The notes: generated by a model not told the origin, from the sequence alone. DNA of 64,000 bases from Bisbaumannia sp015645095 (GCA_036871055.1 CP141893.1:3472001-3536000); one strand, 5' to 3'; positions 9,102 through 17,210 are shown, numbered from the stretch's first letter. Numbers and translations: made by a program.

Positions 9102-9764
9102 TTAGGCCATCAGCTCGTCCAGCTTGTCCACCAGCTTGAAGATCCCCTCCCCCGCCTCGCTGATGCGGCTGGCCAGCATATAGGCCGGGGTGGTCACCAC
9201 CCGGTTCTCGTGGTCGACGACGATATCGTCCACCGCACAGGTGCGGTGCAGGCCGCCCATGCTGCTGATGGCACCGGCCACCCCCGGGTCATTGCCCACG
9301 GTGACGGCGATGCCGCTGCCCAGCAGCCTGGGCACCAGCACCGGGGCGATGCACATCAGGCCGATGGGCTTGCGCGCCTCGTGGAAGGGCACCACCGCAT
9401 CGCGCAGCTGCGCCAGCACCTCCATGTCGGAGCCGGCCAGGGCGAAGTCGCAGAGGTTCTTGGCCACCCCGAAGCCGCCGGGCAGCACCAGGCCATCGAA
9501 GGCCTCGGCATCCAGCTCGGCCAGGGGACGGATCTCGCCCCGGGCCAGGCGCGCGGCCTCCTCCAGGACATTGCGACTCTCATCCGCCACCGCCTCGCCG
9601 CGGAGATGATCGACCACCTCGCGCTGGGCGATATCCGGGGCGAAACAACGATACTCGATGCCCCGCTGATCCAGGCGCAGCAGGGTCAGGGTCGTCTCGT
9701 AGATCTCGGCGCCGTCCTGGACGCCGCACCCGGCAAGAATCACCGCGACTTTCTTGGTCATCAT
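9102..9764 (-). CDS. elbB: Isoprenoid biosynthesis glyoxalase ElbB (DJ-1/PfpI superfamily)
   Basis: The 220-residue protein matches ElbB (formerly Sigma cross-reacting protein 27A). It starts KKVAVILAGCGVQDGAEIYE, then CFAPDIAQREVVDHLRGE, LVLPGGFGVAKNL and the nucleophile-elbow Cys in GLMCIAPVLVP, and ends with VTTPAYMLA. The family has weak glyoxalase activity and was linked genetically to early isoprenoid synthesis; its physiological substrate is unclear. It is convergent with tatC. Two adjacent Met codons (9764 and 9761) could serve as start; GAGGAGTCG lies upstream. Confidence 0.93.
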   Translation of the reverse strand: MMTKKVAVILAGCGVQDGAEIYETTLTLLRLDQRGIEYRCFAPDIAQREVVDHLRGEAVADESRNVLEEAARLARGEIRPLAELDAEAFDGLVLPGGFGVAKNLCDFALAGSDMEVLAQLRDAVVPFHEARKPIGLMCIAPVLVPRLLGSGIAVTVGNDPGVAGAISSMGGLHRTCAVDDIVVDHENRVVTTPAYMLASRISEAGEGIFKLVDKLDELMA

Positions 9765-9926
9765 CGACTCCTCGCATTCGGCCCAACCCTCGGGCCCCAG
9801 GGAAACAGTGGAGACCTTACTCTAGAGGCTCGCCCGGGGTGCGACAAGCGGCGACTGCCGGCCCCCCGACCGCCCTGATATACTGCCTTCCCATGCCCCC
9901 AGGGGCCCCATCGATTCCTCCCGCCG

Positions 9927-9960
9927 CTGTCACCGAACTGTCATCGCCCTGGGCGATAGT
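9927..9960 (+). promoter_or_regulatory. PHO box and -10 element upstream of hemB-ppk1
   Basis: CTGTCAC (9927-9933), four spacer bases (CGAA), then CTGTCAT (9938-9944) form the 7+4+7 direct repeat of the PhoB box with 13 of 14 consensus bases. Ten bases further on, GATAGT (9955-9960) can serve as the -10. That is the spacing at PhoB-activated promoters, where the box replaces the -35. The hemB start is 35 bases further on. It implies induction of ppk1 under phosphate limitation. Confidence 0.75.
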
Positions 9961-9994
9961 CGAATGACGGGGCGGCCTCTAACGGAGAGTGACC

Positions 9995-11005
9995 TTGAGC
10001 CCGATGACGTCTCGCCAGTTTCCCGCGGCGCGCCTGCGGCGCATGCGCAAGGATGACTTCTCGCGTCGCCTGATGCGTGAAAACGTGCTGACCCCCGCCG
10101 ACCTGATCTGGCCGGTCTTCGTGCTGGAGGGTGAGAACCGCCGCGAGGCGGTGCCCTCCATGCCAGGGGTCGAGCGGCTGTCGCTGGACCTGCTGATCGA
10201 GGAGGCCCGGGACGCCCAGGCCCTGGGCATCCCGGCCCTGGCGCTCTTCCCGGTGGTGGACGCCGAACTGAAGAGTGAGCTGGCCGAGGAGGCCTACAGC
10301 GCCTCCGGCCTGGTGCAGCGTAGCGTGCGCGCCCTCAAGGCCGCCGTGCCGGGGCTGGGCATCATCACCGACGTGGCCCTCGACCCCTACACCAGCCACG
10401 GCCAGGACGGCATCCTCGACGACGAGGGCTATGTCCACAACGACCGTACCGTGGAGACCCTGCTCAAGCAGGCCCTCTCCCACGCCGAGGCCGGCGCCGA
10501 CGTGGTGGCCCCCTCGGACATGATGGATGGCCGTATCGGCGCCATTCGCCAGGTGCTGGAACAGGAGCAGTTGGTCAATACGCGGATCATGGCCTATAGC
10601 GCCAAGTACGCCTCCCACTACTACGGCCCCTTCCGGGACGCCGTGGGCTCCGCCGCCAACCTGGGCCGTGCCGACAAGAGCACCTATCAGATGGACCCGG
10701 CCAACGGCGACGAGGCCCTCCACGAGGTGGCCCTCGACCTGGCCGAAGGCGCCGACATGGTGATGGTCAAACCCGGCATGCCCTACCTGGACGTGGTGCG
10801 CCGCGTCAAGGAGGAGCTCCGGGTCCCCACCTTCGCCTACCAGGTGAGCGGGGAGTACGCCATGCATATGGCGGCCTTCGACAACGGCTGGCTGGATGCC
10901 GACCGGGTGATCCTGGAGTCGCTGCTCTGCTTCAAGCGCGCCGGCGCCGATGGCGTCCTGACCTACTTCGCCAAGCGGGCGGCGCGACTGCTCAACAACG
11001 CCTGA
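9995..11005 (+). CDS. hemB: Delta-aminolevulinic acid dehydratase (porphobilinogen synthase) HemB
   Basis: HemB condenses two 5-aminolevulinates to porphobilinogen in tetrapyrrole synthesis. The enzyme shows the family start RLRRMRKDDFSRRLMRENVLT, the Schiff-base lysine segments YSAKYASHYYGPFRDA and VMVKPGMPYLD, and the metal-binding site EVALDP-like DVALDPYTSHGQDG. There the zinc cysteines are replaced, so this is the magnesium-dependent type common in pseudomonads. TTG 9995 is chosen because GGAG lies 7 bases upstream (336 residues); GTG 9989 is too close to that site and ATG 10004 rather far. It is followed by ppk1, likely in one PhoB-regulated unit. Confidence 0.95.
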   Translation: MSPMTSRQFPAARLRRMRKDDFSRRLMRENVLTPADLIWPVFVLEGENRREAVPSMPGVERLSLDLLIEEARDAQALGIPALALFPVVDAELKSELAEEAYSASGLVQRSVRALKAAVPGLGIITDVALDPYTSHGQDGILDDEGYVHNDRTVETLLKQALSHAEAGADVVAPSDMMDGRIGAIRQVLEQEQLVNTRIMAYSAKYASHYYGPFRDAVGSAANLGRADKSTYQMDPANGDEALHEVALDLAEGADMVMVKPGMPYLDVVRRVKEELRVPTFAYQVSGEYAMHMAAFDNGWLDADRVILESLLCFKRAGADGVLTYFAKRAARLLNNA

Positions 11006-11044
11006 TGACGAGGCCGTGCCTCGTCATCACCCGAGGAGACACGG

Positions 11045-13231
11045 ATGACGACGCTGCACGGCCCTCACGCTCCCCAGGCTCCCCAGCGCGGGGAGCCCGC
11101 CGGGGAGCTACGCCTCAACCGCCACCGCCCCGGCATCAAGGCCAAGCCGCTGCCGGCCCCGGAGGCGGCCCTGGACGACCCGGCCCTGTATATCAATCGG
11201 GAACTCTCCCACCTGGAGTTCAATATTCGGGTACTGGAGCAGGCCCTGGACCCGGCCCACCCGCTGCTCGATCGCCTGCGCTTCCTGCTGATCTTCTCCT
11301 CCAACCTGGACGAGTTCTTCGAGATCCGCGTCGCCGGCTTCAAGCATAGCCTGGCCCTGGGCCGCGAGGAGAGCGGTGCCGACGGCCTGCCGGTGCCCCA
11401 GGTGCTGACGGAGATCTCGCGGCTGACCCATGAACAGGTGGAGCGCCAGTACCGCATCCTCAACGAGCTGCTGCTGCCGGCCCTGGAGGAGCAAGGCATC
11501 CGCTTCCGGCGCCGGGAGGCCTGGAGCGACGAACAGTCGGCCTGGATCAGGGAATATTTCGAGTCGCGGATCCAGCCGGTGATCAGCCCCATCGGCCTGG
11601 ATCCCTCCCACCCCTTCCCGCGACTGGTCAACAAGAGCCTCAACTTCATCGTCGAGCTGGAGGGCAAGGACGCCTTCGGCCGCGAGGGGGGCCTGGCCAT
11701 CCTCCCCGCCCCGCGCTCCCTGCCGCGGCTGATCGCCCTGCCCGAGGCCCTCTGCGAGGCGGGGGTGAAGGAGTATGTCTTCCTCTCCTCGATGATCCAC
11801 GCCCATGCCGACGAGGTCTTCCCCGGCATGCGGGTCCAGGGCTGCTACCAGTTCCGCCTGACCCGCAACGCCGACCTCTCGGTGGACCCGGAGGCGGTCT
11901 CCGACCTGGCCTCGGCACTAAGGGGCGAGTTGCTGGCCCGGCGCTACGGCAGCGGCGTGCGCCTGGAGGTGGCCGACAACTGCCCGGAGGCGCTGGCCGA
12001 CTTCCTGCTCAAGCAATTCGACCTGGGAGAAAGCGACCTCTACCGGGTCAACGGCCCGGTCAACCTGACCCGCATGATGGCAGTGATCGACGACGTGGCA
12101 CGGCCCGAGCTGGTCTATCGCCCCTTCACCCCGGGCCTGCCCAAGGCGCTGAGCCGGGGCGGCAGCCTCTTCGATGCCATCGCCGGCGGCGATATCCTGC
12201 TCCACCACCCCTTCCAGTCCTTCGCTCCGGTGGAGGACCTGCTGGCGGAGGCGGCCCGGGACCCGGAGGTGCTGGCCATCAAGCAGACCCTCTACCGCAC
12301 CGGCGCCGACTCGCCCATCGTCGGCGCCCTGGTGGAAGCGGCCCGGGGCGGCAAGGAGGTCACGGTGGTGATCGAGCTGCGGGCACGCTTCGACGAGGCG
12401 GACAACCTGGCCCTGGCGGCCAGGCTGCAGGAGGCCGGGGCCATCGTCATCTACGGGGTGATGGCCTACAAGACCCACGCCAAGCTGTTGCATATCGTGC
12501 GCCGGGAACGGGGCGGACTGCGCTACTATGCCCACCTGGGCACCGGCAACTATCACACCAAGACGGCACGCCTCTACACCGACTACAGCCTCTTCACCGC
12601 CGACCCGGTCCTCTGCGAGGACGTCTTCCAGCTCTTCCAGCAGCTCTCGGGAATGGGCAAGCAGCGGCGTATCGAGGCCCTGCTACACGCCCCCTTCACC
12701 CTCCACGAGGGACTGGTGGCGATGATCGACCGGGAGGCGGAGCATGCCCGCCAGGGACGCCGCGCCCACCTGATCATCAAGTGCAACTCGCTGACCGAGC
12801 CCAAGCTGATCCGCGCCCTCTATCGGGCCTCCAAGGCGGGGGTGGAGTGCGACCTGATCATCCGTGGCCAGTGCTGCCTGCGCCCGGGGGTCCCAGGCAT
12901 CTCCGAGAACATCCGGGTGCGCTCCATCGTCGGGCGCTTCCTGGAACATACCCGGGTCTTCTACTTCCATAACGATGGCCAGGGGGAGGCATGGGGCTCC
13001 AGCGCCGACTTCATGACCCGCAACATGTTTCACCGGGTGGAGACCTGCTTCCCGCTGCGCGACAGGAAACTGGCCGCCCGGGTACGCAAGGACCTGGAGA
13101 CCTATCTGGTGGATAACTGCCAGAGCTGGCTGTTGCAGCCCGACGGCAGCTACATCAAGCAGCACCCCGGCGAGGCGGCGCCGATCAGCGCCCAGGAGAC
13201 CCTGCTCTACGCCTATGCCGCCAAGGCATAA
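11045..13231 (+). CDS. ppk1: Polyphosphate kinase Ppk1
   Basis: Ppk1 polymerises the gamma phosphate of ATP into polyphosphate at the inner membrane. The 728 residues include the N-domain (LYINRELSHLEFNIRVLEQA, FFEIRVAGFK), the head domain and two phospholipase-D-like catalytic domains. The autophosphorylated histidine lies in YKTHAKLLHIV, followed by HLGTGNYHTKTARLYTDY; the second conserved histidine is in GRFLEHTRVFYF. A non-conserved extension of about 25 residues precedes the core. It lies 39 bases after hemB; the PHO box upstream of hemB ties it to phosphate starvation. The exopolyphosphatase gene ppx is elsewhere (20.8 kb). Confidence 0.97.
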   Translation: MTTLHGPHAPQAPQRGEPAGELRLNRHRPGIKAKPLPAPEAALDDPALYINRELSHLEFNIRVLEQALDPAHPLLDRLRFLLIFSSNLDEFFEIRVAGFKHSLALGREESGADGLPVPQVLTEISRLTHEQVERQYRILNELLLPALEEQGIRFRRREAWSDEQSAWIREYFESRIQPVISPIGLDPSHPFPRLVNKSLNFIVELEGKDAFGREGGLAILPAPRSLPRLIALPEALCEAGVKEYVFLSSMIHAHADEVFPGMRVQGCYQFRLTRNADLSVDPEAVSDLASALRGELLARRYGSGVRLEVADNCPEALADFLLKQFDLGESDLYRVNGPVNLTRMMAVIDDVARPELVYRPFTPGLPKALSRGGSLFDAIAGGDILLHHPFQSFAPVEDLLAEAARDPEVLAIKQTLYRTGADSPIVGALVEAARGGKEVTVVIELRARFDEADNLALAARLQEAGAIVIYGVMAYKTHAKLLHIVRRERGGLRYYAHLGTGNYHTKTARLYTDYSLFTADPVLCEDVFQLFQQLSGMGKQRRIEALLHAPFTLHEGLVAMIDREAEHARQGRRAHLIIKCNSLTEPKLIRALYRASKAGVECDLIIRGQCCLRPGVPGISENIRVRSIVGRFLEHTRVFYFHNDGQGEAWGSSADFMTRNMFHRVETCFPLRDRKLAARVRKDLETYLVDNCQSWLLQPDGSYIKQHPGEAAPISAQETLLYAYAAKA

Positions 13232-13377
13232 TTCGGGCTGCCCGGCTTACAGGGGCCGGCGAGAGGGACCTCGGTCCGGCCCGACGCGTCAGTCGCGAGC
13301 GTAGCGTCAGGGTTTCGTCCTGGAGAGGAGCGAGCCGGCAAGCCCGGCGGGTACGCGGGATATTGCTAGCCGCTTAG

Positions 13378-13890
13378 TCAGGACTTGTTAAAGGCCTGCA
13401 GATCCTGGGGATCGAAGCCCTCCACGCTCTCCGGCAGGCCCCGCTCGGCCCGCCACTGGCGCACCTTGAGGCGCTCCGCCAGCAGTTCGCCATCGTCGTC
13501 CAGGGTGCGGCCGTTGAGCTCCGCCAGCTGGGCCATGCCCTGGTGGTAGAAGGTCAGCAGATGCAGCGCCGAGTTATTGCCCTGCTCCACCGCCTCCCGC
13601 AGCGAGCCGAGATAGCCGCTGACCCGGGAGAGGTGTGCCTTGAGCTGCCACACATAGCGCACCTCACTCATCCACTCCCGCTCCTTGAGGGCGGCGAACA
13701 GCAGGCTGGTGGCGATCAGGCCCAGCAGCACCCCCAGGGCATTGAGCCATAGGCTGGAGCCGAAGGCGTAGACCAGCAGCTGCGAGAAGAGCAGGCCGAA
13801 GACCAGCAGCTGGGCGGCCATGGCCACGCTGATCAGGCGCGCCTTGCGGCGATAGGTCTCGGGGTCGTGGGTCTCGAAGCGGAACATCAT
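13378..13890 (-). CDS. DUF3087 family inner-membrane protein
   Basis: This 170-residue protein fits the DUF3087 family of gammaproteobacteria. Its basic N-terminus (FETHDPETYRRKARLISVA) is followed by two transmembrane helices (about 22-42 and 47-66) and a cytoplasmic helical domain rich in Arg, Glu and Leu. That domain ends LKVRQWRAERGLP. No enzyme motif is visible and the family has no assigned function. It lies downstream of the DAHP synthase gene on the same strand, separated by a striking inverted repeat (13906-13942); AGGACC lies upstream of the ATG. Confidence 0.8.
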   Translation of the reverse strand: MMFRFETHDPETYRRKARLISVAMAAQLLVFGLLFSQLLVYAFGSSLWLNALGVLLGLIATSLLFAALKEREWMSEVRYVWQLKAHLSRVSGYLGSLREAVEQGNNSALHLLTFYHQGMAQLAELNGRTLDDDGELLAERLKVRQWRAERGLPESVEGFDPQDLQAFNKS

Positions 13891-13905
13891 CGGCGAAAGG
13901 TCCTG

Positions 13906-13942
13906 GGTATCACGGGATGGCTGCCGATTATCCCGTGATACC
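13906..13942 (-). repeat. Perfect 13-bp inverted repeat between the DAHP synthase gene and the DUF3087 gene
   Basis: GGTATCACGGGAT (13906-13918) and ATCCCGTGATACC (13930-13942) are exact reverse complements around an 11-base spacer. There is no T-run on either strand. It could be an mRNA hairpin acting as terminator or insulator after the upstream gene, or a dyad operator 16 bases before the DUF3087 start. Confidence 0.75.
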
Positions 13943-13956
13943 GCTCCCGGGTAAAA

Positions 13957-15018
13957 TCAGCCCAACCGTTCCGCCGCCAGATGCAGCAGATGCTCGGTGC
14001 TCTCCCAGCCCAGGCAGGCGTCGGTGACCGAGACCCCGTAGCGCAGCGCCCCGGGCTTGAGTGGCTGCTTGCCCTCATGCAGATGGCTCTCCAGCATCAC
14101 CCCGCAGAGTGCCGTCTCGCCGGCCAGGCGCTGGGCCAGCACGTCCAGCAGTACCTCGCCCTGGCGGCGATGATCCTTGCGCGAGTTGGCATGGCTGCAA
14201 TCCACCATCAGGCGCGGGCTCAGCCCCGCCTCGCTCAGCGCCCGGCGCGCCTTGGTCACGTGAGGGGCCTGGTAGTTGGGCTCGCCGTGGCCGCCACGCA
14301 GCACCAGGTGGGTATGGGCATTGCCCGGGGTGGTGCGCATCACCGGCTGGCCCTCGGTCCCGAGGGCGAAATGGTGGTGGGCGCGGGCGGCGGCCTGGAT
14401 GGCGTCGATGGCCACCTGGATACCGCCATCGGTGCCGTTCTTGAAGCCCACGGCGGCGCCCAGGCCACTGGCCAGCTCCCGATGGATCTGGGATTCGGTG
14501 GTACGAGCACCGATGGCGGCCCAGGCCAGCAGGTCCTCCAGGTAGGGGGCGATCATCGGCTGCAGCAGCTCGGTGGCCACCGGCAGCCCCAGGTCGATGA
14601 CCTCGCGCATCAGTTCCCGGGAGAGCGCCAGCCCATGGGGCATGTCGTCGCTGCCGTCCAGGTGGGGGTCATAGGCCAGCCCCTTCCAGCCCACGGTAGT
14701 GCGCGGCTTCTCCACATAGACCCGCATCACCACCAGCAGGCGCTCGGACAGCGCCTCGGCCAGCGGCGCCAGGCGCCGGGCGTACTCCAGGGCCGCCCTG
14801 GGGTCATGGATGGAGCAGGGCCCCACCACCACCAGCAGGCGCTCGTCGCGCCCCTCGAGGATGGCCTGGATGGCGTCGCGCTGGGCGGCGACGCGGGCTT
14901 GCTGGCCGGCGTCCAGTGGCAGGCGCTGACGCAACTGGGCGGGGCTGGGCAGGCTCAGTTCCGACGGTTCGGTCATGGCGGCTTGGGAGGGCTCGGCAAG
15001 GGCGAGGTGGGCATTCAT
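13957..15018 (-). CDS. 3-deoxy-7-phosphoheptulonate (DAHP) synthase, class I
   Basis: This enzyme condenses phosphoenolpyruvate and erythrose 4-phosphate in the first step of aromatic amino acid synthesis. The 353 residues have the AroFGH-type layout: RDAIQAILEGRDERLLVVVGPCSIHD, VVMRVYVEKPRTTVGWKGL, GARTTESQIHRELASGL, GFKNGTDG and MVDCSHANSRKDHRRQ, containing the metal Cys and His. Which amino acid inhibits it cannot be read with confidence. ATG 15018 overlaps the stop of the upstream small ORF (ATGA), and two aromatic-rich leader ORFs with a hairpin lie upstream. Expression is therefore probably controlled by aminoacyl-tRNA supply. Confidence 0.95.
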   Translation of the reverse strand: MNAHLALAEPSQAAMTEPSELSLPSPAQLRQRLPLDAGQQARVAAQRDAIQAILEGRDERLLVVVGPCSIHDPRAALEYARRLAPLAEALSERLLVVMRVYVEKPRTTVGWKGLAYDPHLDGSDDMPHGLALSRELMREVIDLGLPVATELLQPMIAPYLEDLLAWAAIGARTTESQIHRELASGLGAAVGFKNGTDGGIQVAIDAIQAAARAHHHFALGTEGQPVMRTTPGNAHTHLVLRGGHGEPNYQAPHVTKARRALSEAGLSPRLMVDCSHANSRKDHRRQGEVLLDVLAQRLAGETALCGVMLESHLHEGKQPLKPGALRYGVSVTDACLGWESTEHLLHLAAERLG

Positions 15019-15182
15019 CGTAACGAACTCCGGTCATGGCATCGGTTGGTATGGCCACCCAGAATCACCCGGCCGGAGGTGGCAGCTGATGCCGACCGAG
15101 CGCCGCTAAATCGCCAGCCACCGTAGCCGTAATAGGCCAGGGAAGCGGAGCGAAGGGCGGCATAGGGATCACGGTCGAACAT
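15015..15182 (-). CDS. Second aromatic-rich leader ORF, translationally coupled to DAHP synthase
   Basis: This 55-codon ORF starts at ATG 15182 with AGGAG 8 bases upstream. It ends in a TGA that overlaps the DAHP synthase ATG. Residues 17-25 contain an aromatic cluster (AYYGYGGWRFSG) resembling the cluster in the upstream leader (GWWGYGYWFSAG). Its tail is low in conservation signals. It looks like a leader peptide whose translation controls access to the downstream start. No domain is recognised. The call rests on the strong ribosome-binding site, the stop-start overlap and the shared motif. Confidence 0.6.
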   Translation of the reverse strand: MFDRDPYAALRSASLAYYGYGGWRFSGARSASAATSGRVILGGHTNRCHDRSSLR

Positions 15183-15227
15183 CGGCTGACTCCTGTCAGT
15201 TACTCGTTATGCACTTCCCGGAACGCA

Positions 15228-15260
15228 GAACCCCCGGGCGGGGCTGCCGTCCGGGGGTTC
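15228..15260 (-). terminator. Attenuator-like hairpin between the two leader ORFs
   Basis: GAACCCCCGG (minus strand, 15260-15251) pairs perfectly with CCGGGGGTTC (15237-15228) across a 13-base loop. It lies 47 bases after the first leader stop. The sequence after it on the minus strand is TGCGTTCC, so the T-run is weak. The position is that of a transcription attenuator or a pausing/sequestration hairpin. Confidence 0.55.
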
Positions 15261-15306
15261 GATACGCTGGCGGCAACCCGTTGCGGGGCGCGCCTGGTGG
15301 CTGGGC

Positions 15307-15432
15307 TCAGCGCCTGGCCACCGGCACGCCGGCGCTAAACCAATAGCCATAACCCCACCAGCCGGCGCCCAGCACGCACTCGCCGCCGAAGGCGGTGAGA
15401 GACAGCGGGGTCGGATGGGTAGGCTTGGGCAT
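15307..15432 (-). CDS. Leader peptide with Trp/Tyr/Phe cluster upstream of DAHP synthase
   Basis: This 41-residue ORF starts at ATG 15432 with GGAG about 7 bases upstream and contains GWWGYGYWFSAG at residues 24-35. That is three Trp, two Tyr and one Phe in eight positions, exactly the amino acids made from DAHP. The Trp-Trp codons (CTGGTGG, minus 15361-15355) can pair with CCACCAG just after the stop (minus 15300-15294), and the hairpin at 15228-15260 follows. This is the arrangement of a ribosome-stalling attenuation leader. The peptide itself is unlikely to have another role. Confidence 0.75.
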   Translation of the reverse strand: MPKPTHPTPLSLTAFGGECVLGAGWWGYGYWFSAGVPVARR

Positions 15433-15552
15433 CGGGGGCTCCGTCGCGAATGGGAATCTTCGTTACATCCTACACGGCCCAGGCCGCTTGGCAACCCCCG
15501 GCCATGCCAGGTCTATCACAGTAAGGGCTTCCTCCTGTGGGTGCCACGGGCC

Positions 15553-15675
15553 TTAGCCAAAGAGCTTGACCAGGGCCATGGTGCCGGGCAGCGCCGCCAT
15601 GCCGAGGAAAACCACCAGGCCGATCACGACGATCAGCACACCGGTATCGTCCTTGAAGTTGGGATCATGGGCCAT
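15553..15675 (-). CDS. Small single-span membrane peptide, 40 residues
   Basis: The ORF starts MAHDPNFKDDTGVLIVVIG and continues as one hydrophobic helix (about residues 13-33) ending in a short Lys-containing tail (VKLFG). GGAGCGAGACG lies upstream of ATG 15675 and the stop is TAA. Codon use matches the chromosome. No family is recognised. It lies alone between the leader region and folM. A small subunit or accessory peptide of a membrane complex is possible but only a guess. Confidence 0.6.
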   Translation of the reverse strand: MAHDPNFKDDTGVLIVVIGLVVFLGMAALPGTMALVKLFG

Positions 15676-15735
15676 CGTCTCGCTCCTTCAGTCAACGAAT
15701 TCATCTTCAGTCTAGCCGCCCCGGAGGAGCGGCCC

Positions 15736-16449
15736 TCAACGCAGGTGACGACCGCCATCCACCGGCAGGGTCACTCCGGTCACGTAGCGATTATCCAGCA
15801 GATAGCGCAGGCTCTGATAGATCACCCCCGGGCCCGGCACCATCTCCATCAACGACTTGGCCTTGGCCTTCTCGGCATAGGCCGCATCGTCCCCCTCGTT
15901 GAGCATGATCAGTGCCGGGGCGATGGCATTGACCTGGATGCCCGGGGCGTACATGGCGGCGAACGACAGGGTCAGGTTGTCGAGGCCGGCCTTGGTGGCG
16001 GCATAGGCGGCATGCTTCTTCGAGCCCTTGCGCACCACGTAGTCGGTCATGTGCACGATATCCCGCTGGGGCTCGCTGCACGCCTCCAGCAACTCGCGGC
16101 AATGCAGGTTGATCAGGTAGGGCGCCTGCATATGCACCCGGAACAGCCGCTCGAAGTTGGCGCCCGCCTCGCTCCCGGTGGAGTCGGCCGCCCAGTCGCT
16201 GGCGTTGTGCACGATGGCGCGCAGCGATCTCGTCTCGGCCTTGAGCCGGGCGATAAAGTCGAGGATTCCCGCCTCGCTGGCAAAATCGGCCGCCAGGGTC
16301 ACCACGCCGCGACGGCGCAGCTCGTCGAGTTCCGGGCGCTCGCGGCGATAGCTGATGATCACCGGGTGGCCGTCGTCGAGCAGTCGCTCGGCGCAGTGAC
16401 GGCCCAGGCGCTGGGCGCCACCGGTGATCAGGATCGGCGAGGCACTCAC
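15736..16449 (-). CDS. folM: Dihydromonapterin reductase FolM (short-chain dehydrogenase)
   Basis: FolM reduces dihydromonapterin (and dihydrofolate weakly) with NADPH. The 237-residue SDR has the nucleotide motif ILITGGAQRLGRHCAERLL, IVHNASDWAADS, the catalytic Tyr and Lys in YAATKAGLDNLTLSFA and the C-terminal TGVTLPVDGGRHLR. The GGAQRLGR and NASDW motifs are specific to FolM/PTR1-type enzymes. GTG 16449 is taken as start because it overlaps the upstream flavin reductase stop (GTGA) and gives the family length; no in-frame start between them is better. It ends a coupled ubiD-fre-folM set. Confidence 0.88.
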   Translation of the reverse strand: MSASPILITGGAQRLGRHCAERLLDDGHPVIISYRRERPELDELRRRGVVTLAADFASEAGILDFIARLKAETRSLRAIVHNASDWAADSTGSEAGANFERLFRVHMQAPYLINLHCRELLEACSEPQRDIVHMTDYVVRKGSKKHAAYAATKAGLDNLTLSFAAMYAPGIQVNAIAPALIMLNEGDDAAYAEKAKAKSLMEMVPGPGVIYQSLRYLLDNRYVTGVTLPVDGGRHLR

Positions 16450-17210
16450 GATGACGCCTCCTCCAGGCCGGGCAGCAGCGGCTCCCGGGGGGCATAGGCG
16501 AAGACATCGGAGAAGACCCGCGGCGCCTCCAGGCCCAGGGGGGCCAGCACGTCCAGGCAGGCATAGACCATGCCCGGCGAGCCGGAGAGGTAGACGTCGT
16601 GACCGGCCACCGAGCCGAGTTCCTGCTTCAGGGCCGCGTCGACGCGCCCCACATGGCCCTGGATACGCTCGCCGTCGAAGGGCTCCTCCGGCGCCACCTC
16701 CATCACCCCGTGGAAGTGGAAATGAGGGTGACGCTCGGCCCACTCCCGGGCCAGGCTCTCCAGGTAGAGATCGCGGCGCTCGCGCACCGCCCACCACAGC
16801 TGGATGGGCCGCTCATGGGCGGCGAAGGCCGCCTCCAGCATCGCCTTCATCTGGGCGAAACCGGTGCCGGCGGCGATCAACGTCAGGGGACGCCGGCTGT
16901 CGCGATCGAGGACGCAGTCGCCACTCGGCAGGCGCAGGGTCAACTGGGCCGCGTGCTGCATCACCTCGCGCAGCCGCGCCGAGTTGGAGCGCTCCGGCCA
17001 GTGCTGGATATGCAGCTCCAGGATGCCGTCATCCACATGGGCGTTGGCGATGGAGAAAGGCACCCAGGTGCGCTCGTCGAGCTGCAGCTCCAGGTACTGC
17101 CCCGGGGCATGGGACAGCGCCTCGGGCCGCCCCTCCAGGGTCACGCGGAAAACGTCGGGGGTGAGATCCTCCACCGCCGCGACATGGCAGGTCACTGTCC
17201 TGGCCGTCAT
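16446..17210 (-). CDS. fre: NAD(P)H-flavin reductase (Fre-like)
   Basis: This 254-residue ferredoxin-reductase-fold protein supplies reduced flavin using NAD(P)H. It shows the flavin-binding FRVTLEGRPEALSHAPGQYLELQLDER and PFSIAN segments, the NAD motif LIAAGTGFAQMKAMLEAAF and the end FSDVFAY. It lacks the 2Fe-2S domain, as in Fre. ATG 17210 overlaps the ubiD stop (ATGA). In many gammaproteobacteria fre follows ubiD, whose prenylated FMN cofactor is built from reduced FMN, so the pairing makes biochemical sense. It overlaps folM by 4 bases. Confidence 0.9.
   Translation of the reverse strand: MTARTVTCHVAAVEDLTPDVFRVTLEGRPEALSHAPGQYLELQLDERTWVPFSIANAHVDDGILELHIQHWPERSNSARLREVMQHAAQLTLRLPSGDCVLDRDSRRPLTLIAAGTGFAQMKAMLEAAFAAHERPIQLWWAVRERRDLYLESLAREWAERHPHFHFHGVMEVAPEEPFDGERIQGHVGRVDAALKQELGSVAGHDVYLSGSPGMVYACLDVLAPLGLEAPRVFSDVFAYAPREPLLPGLEEASS

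Noticed and set aside
13232..13377. Spacer between ppk1 and the DUF3087 gene as a possible second dispersed repeat
   Set aside because: It has short GC palindromes but no second copy in the window and no matching terminal sequences.
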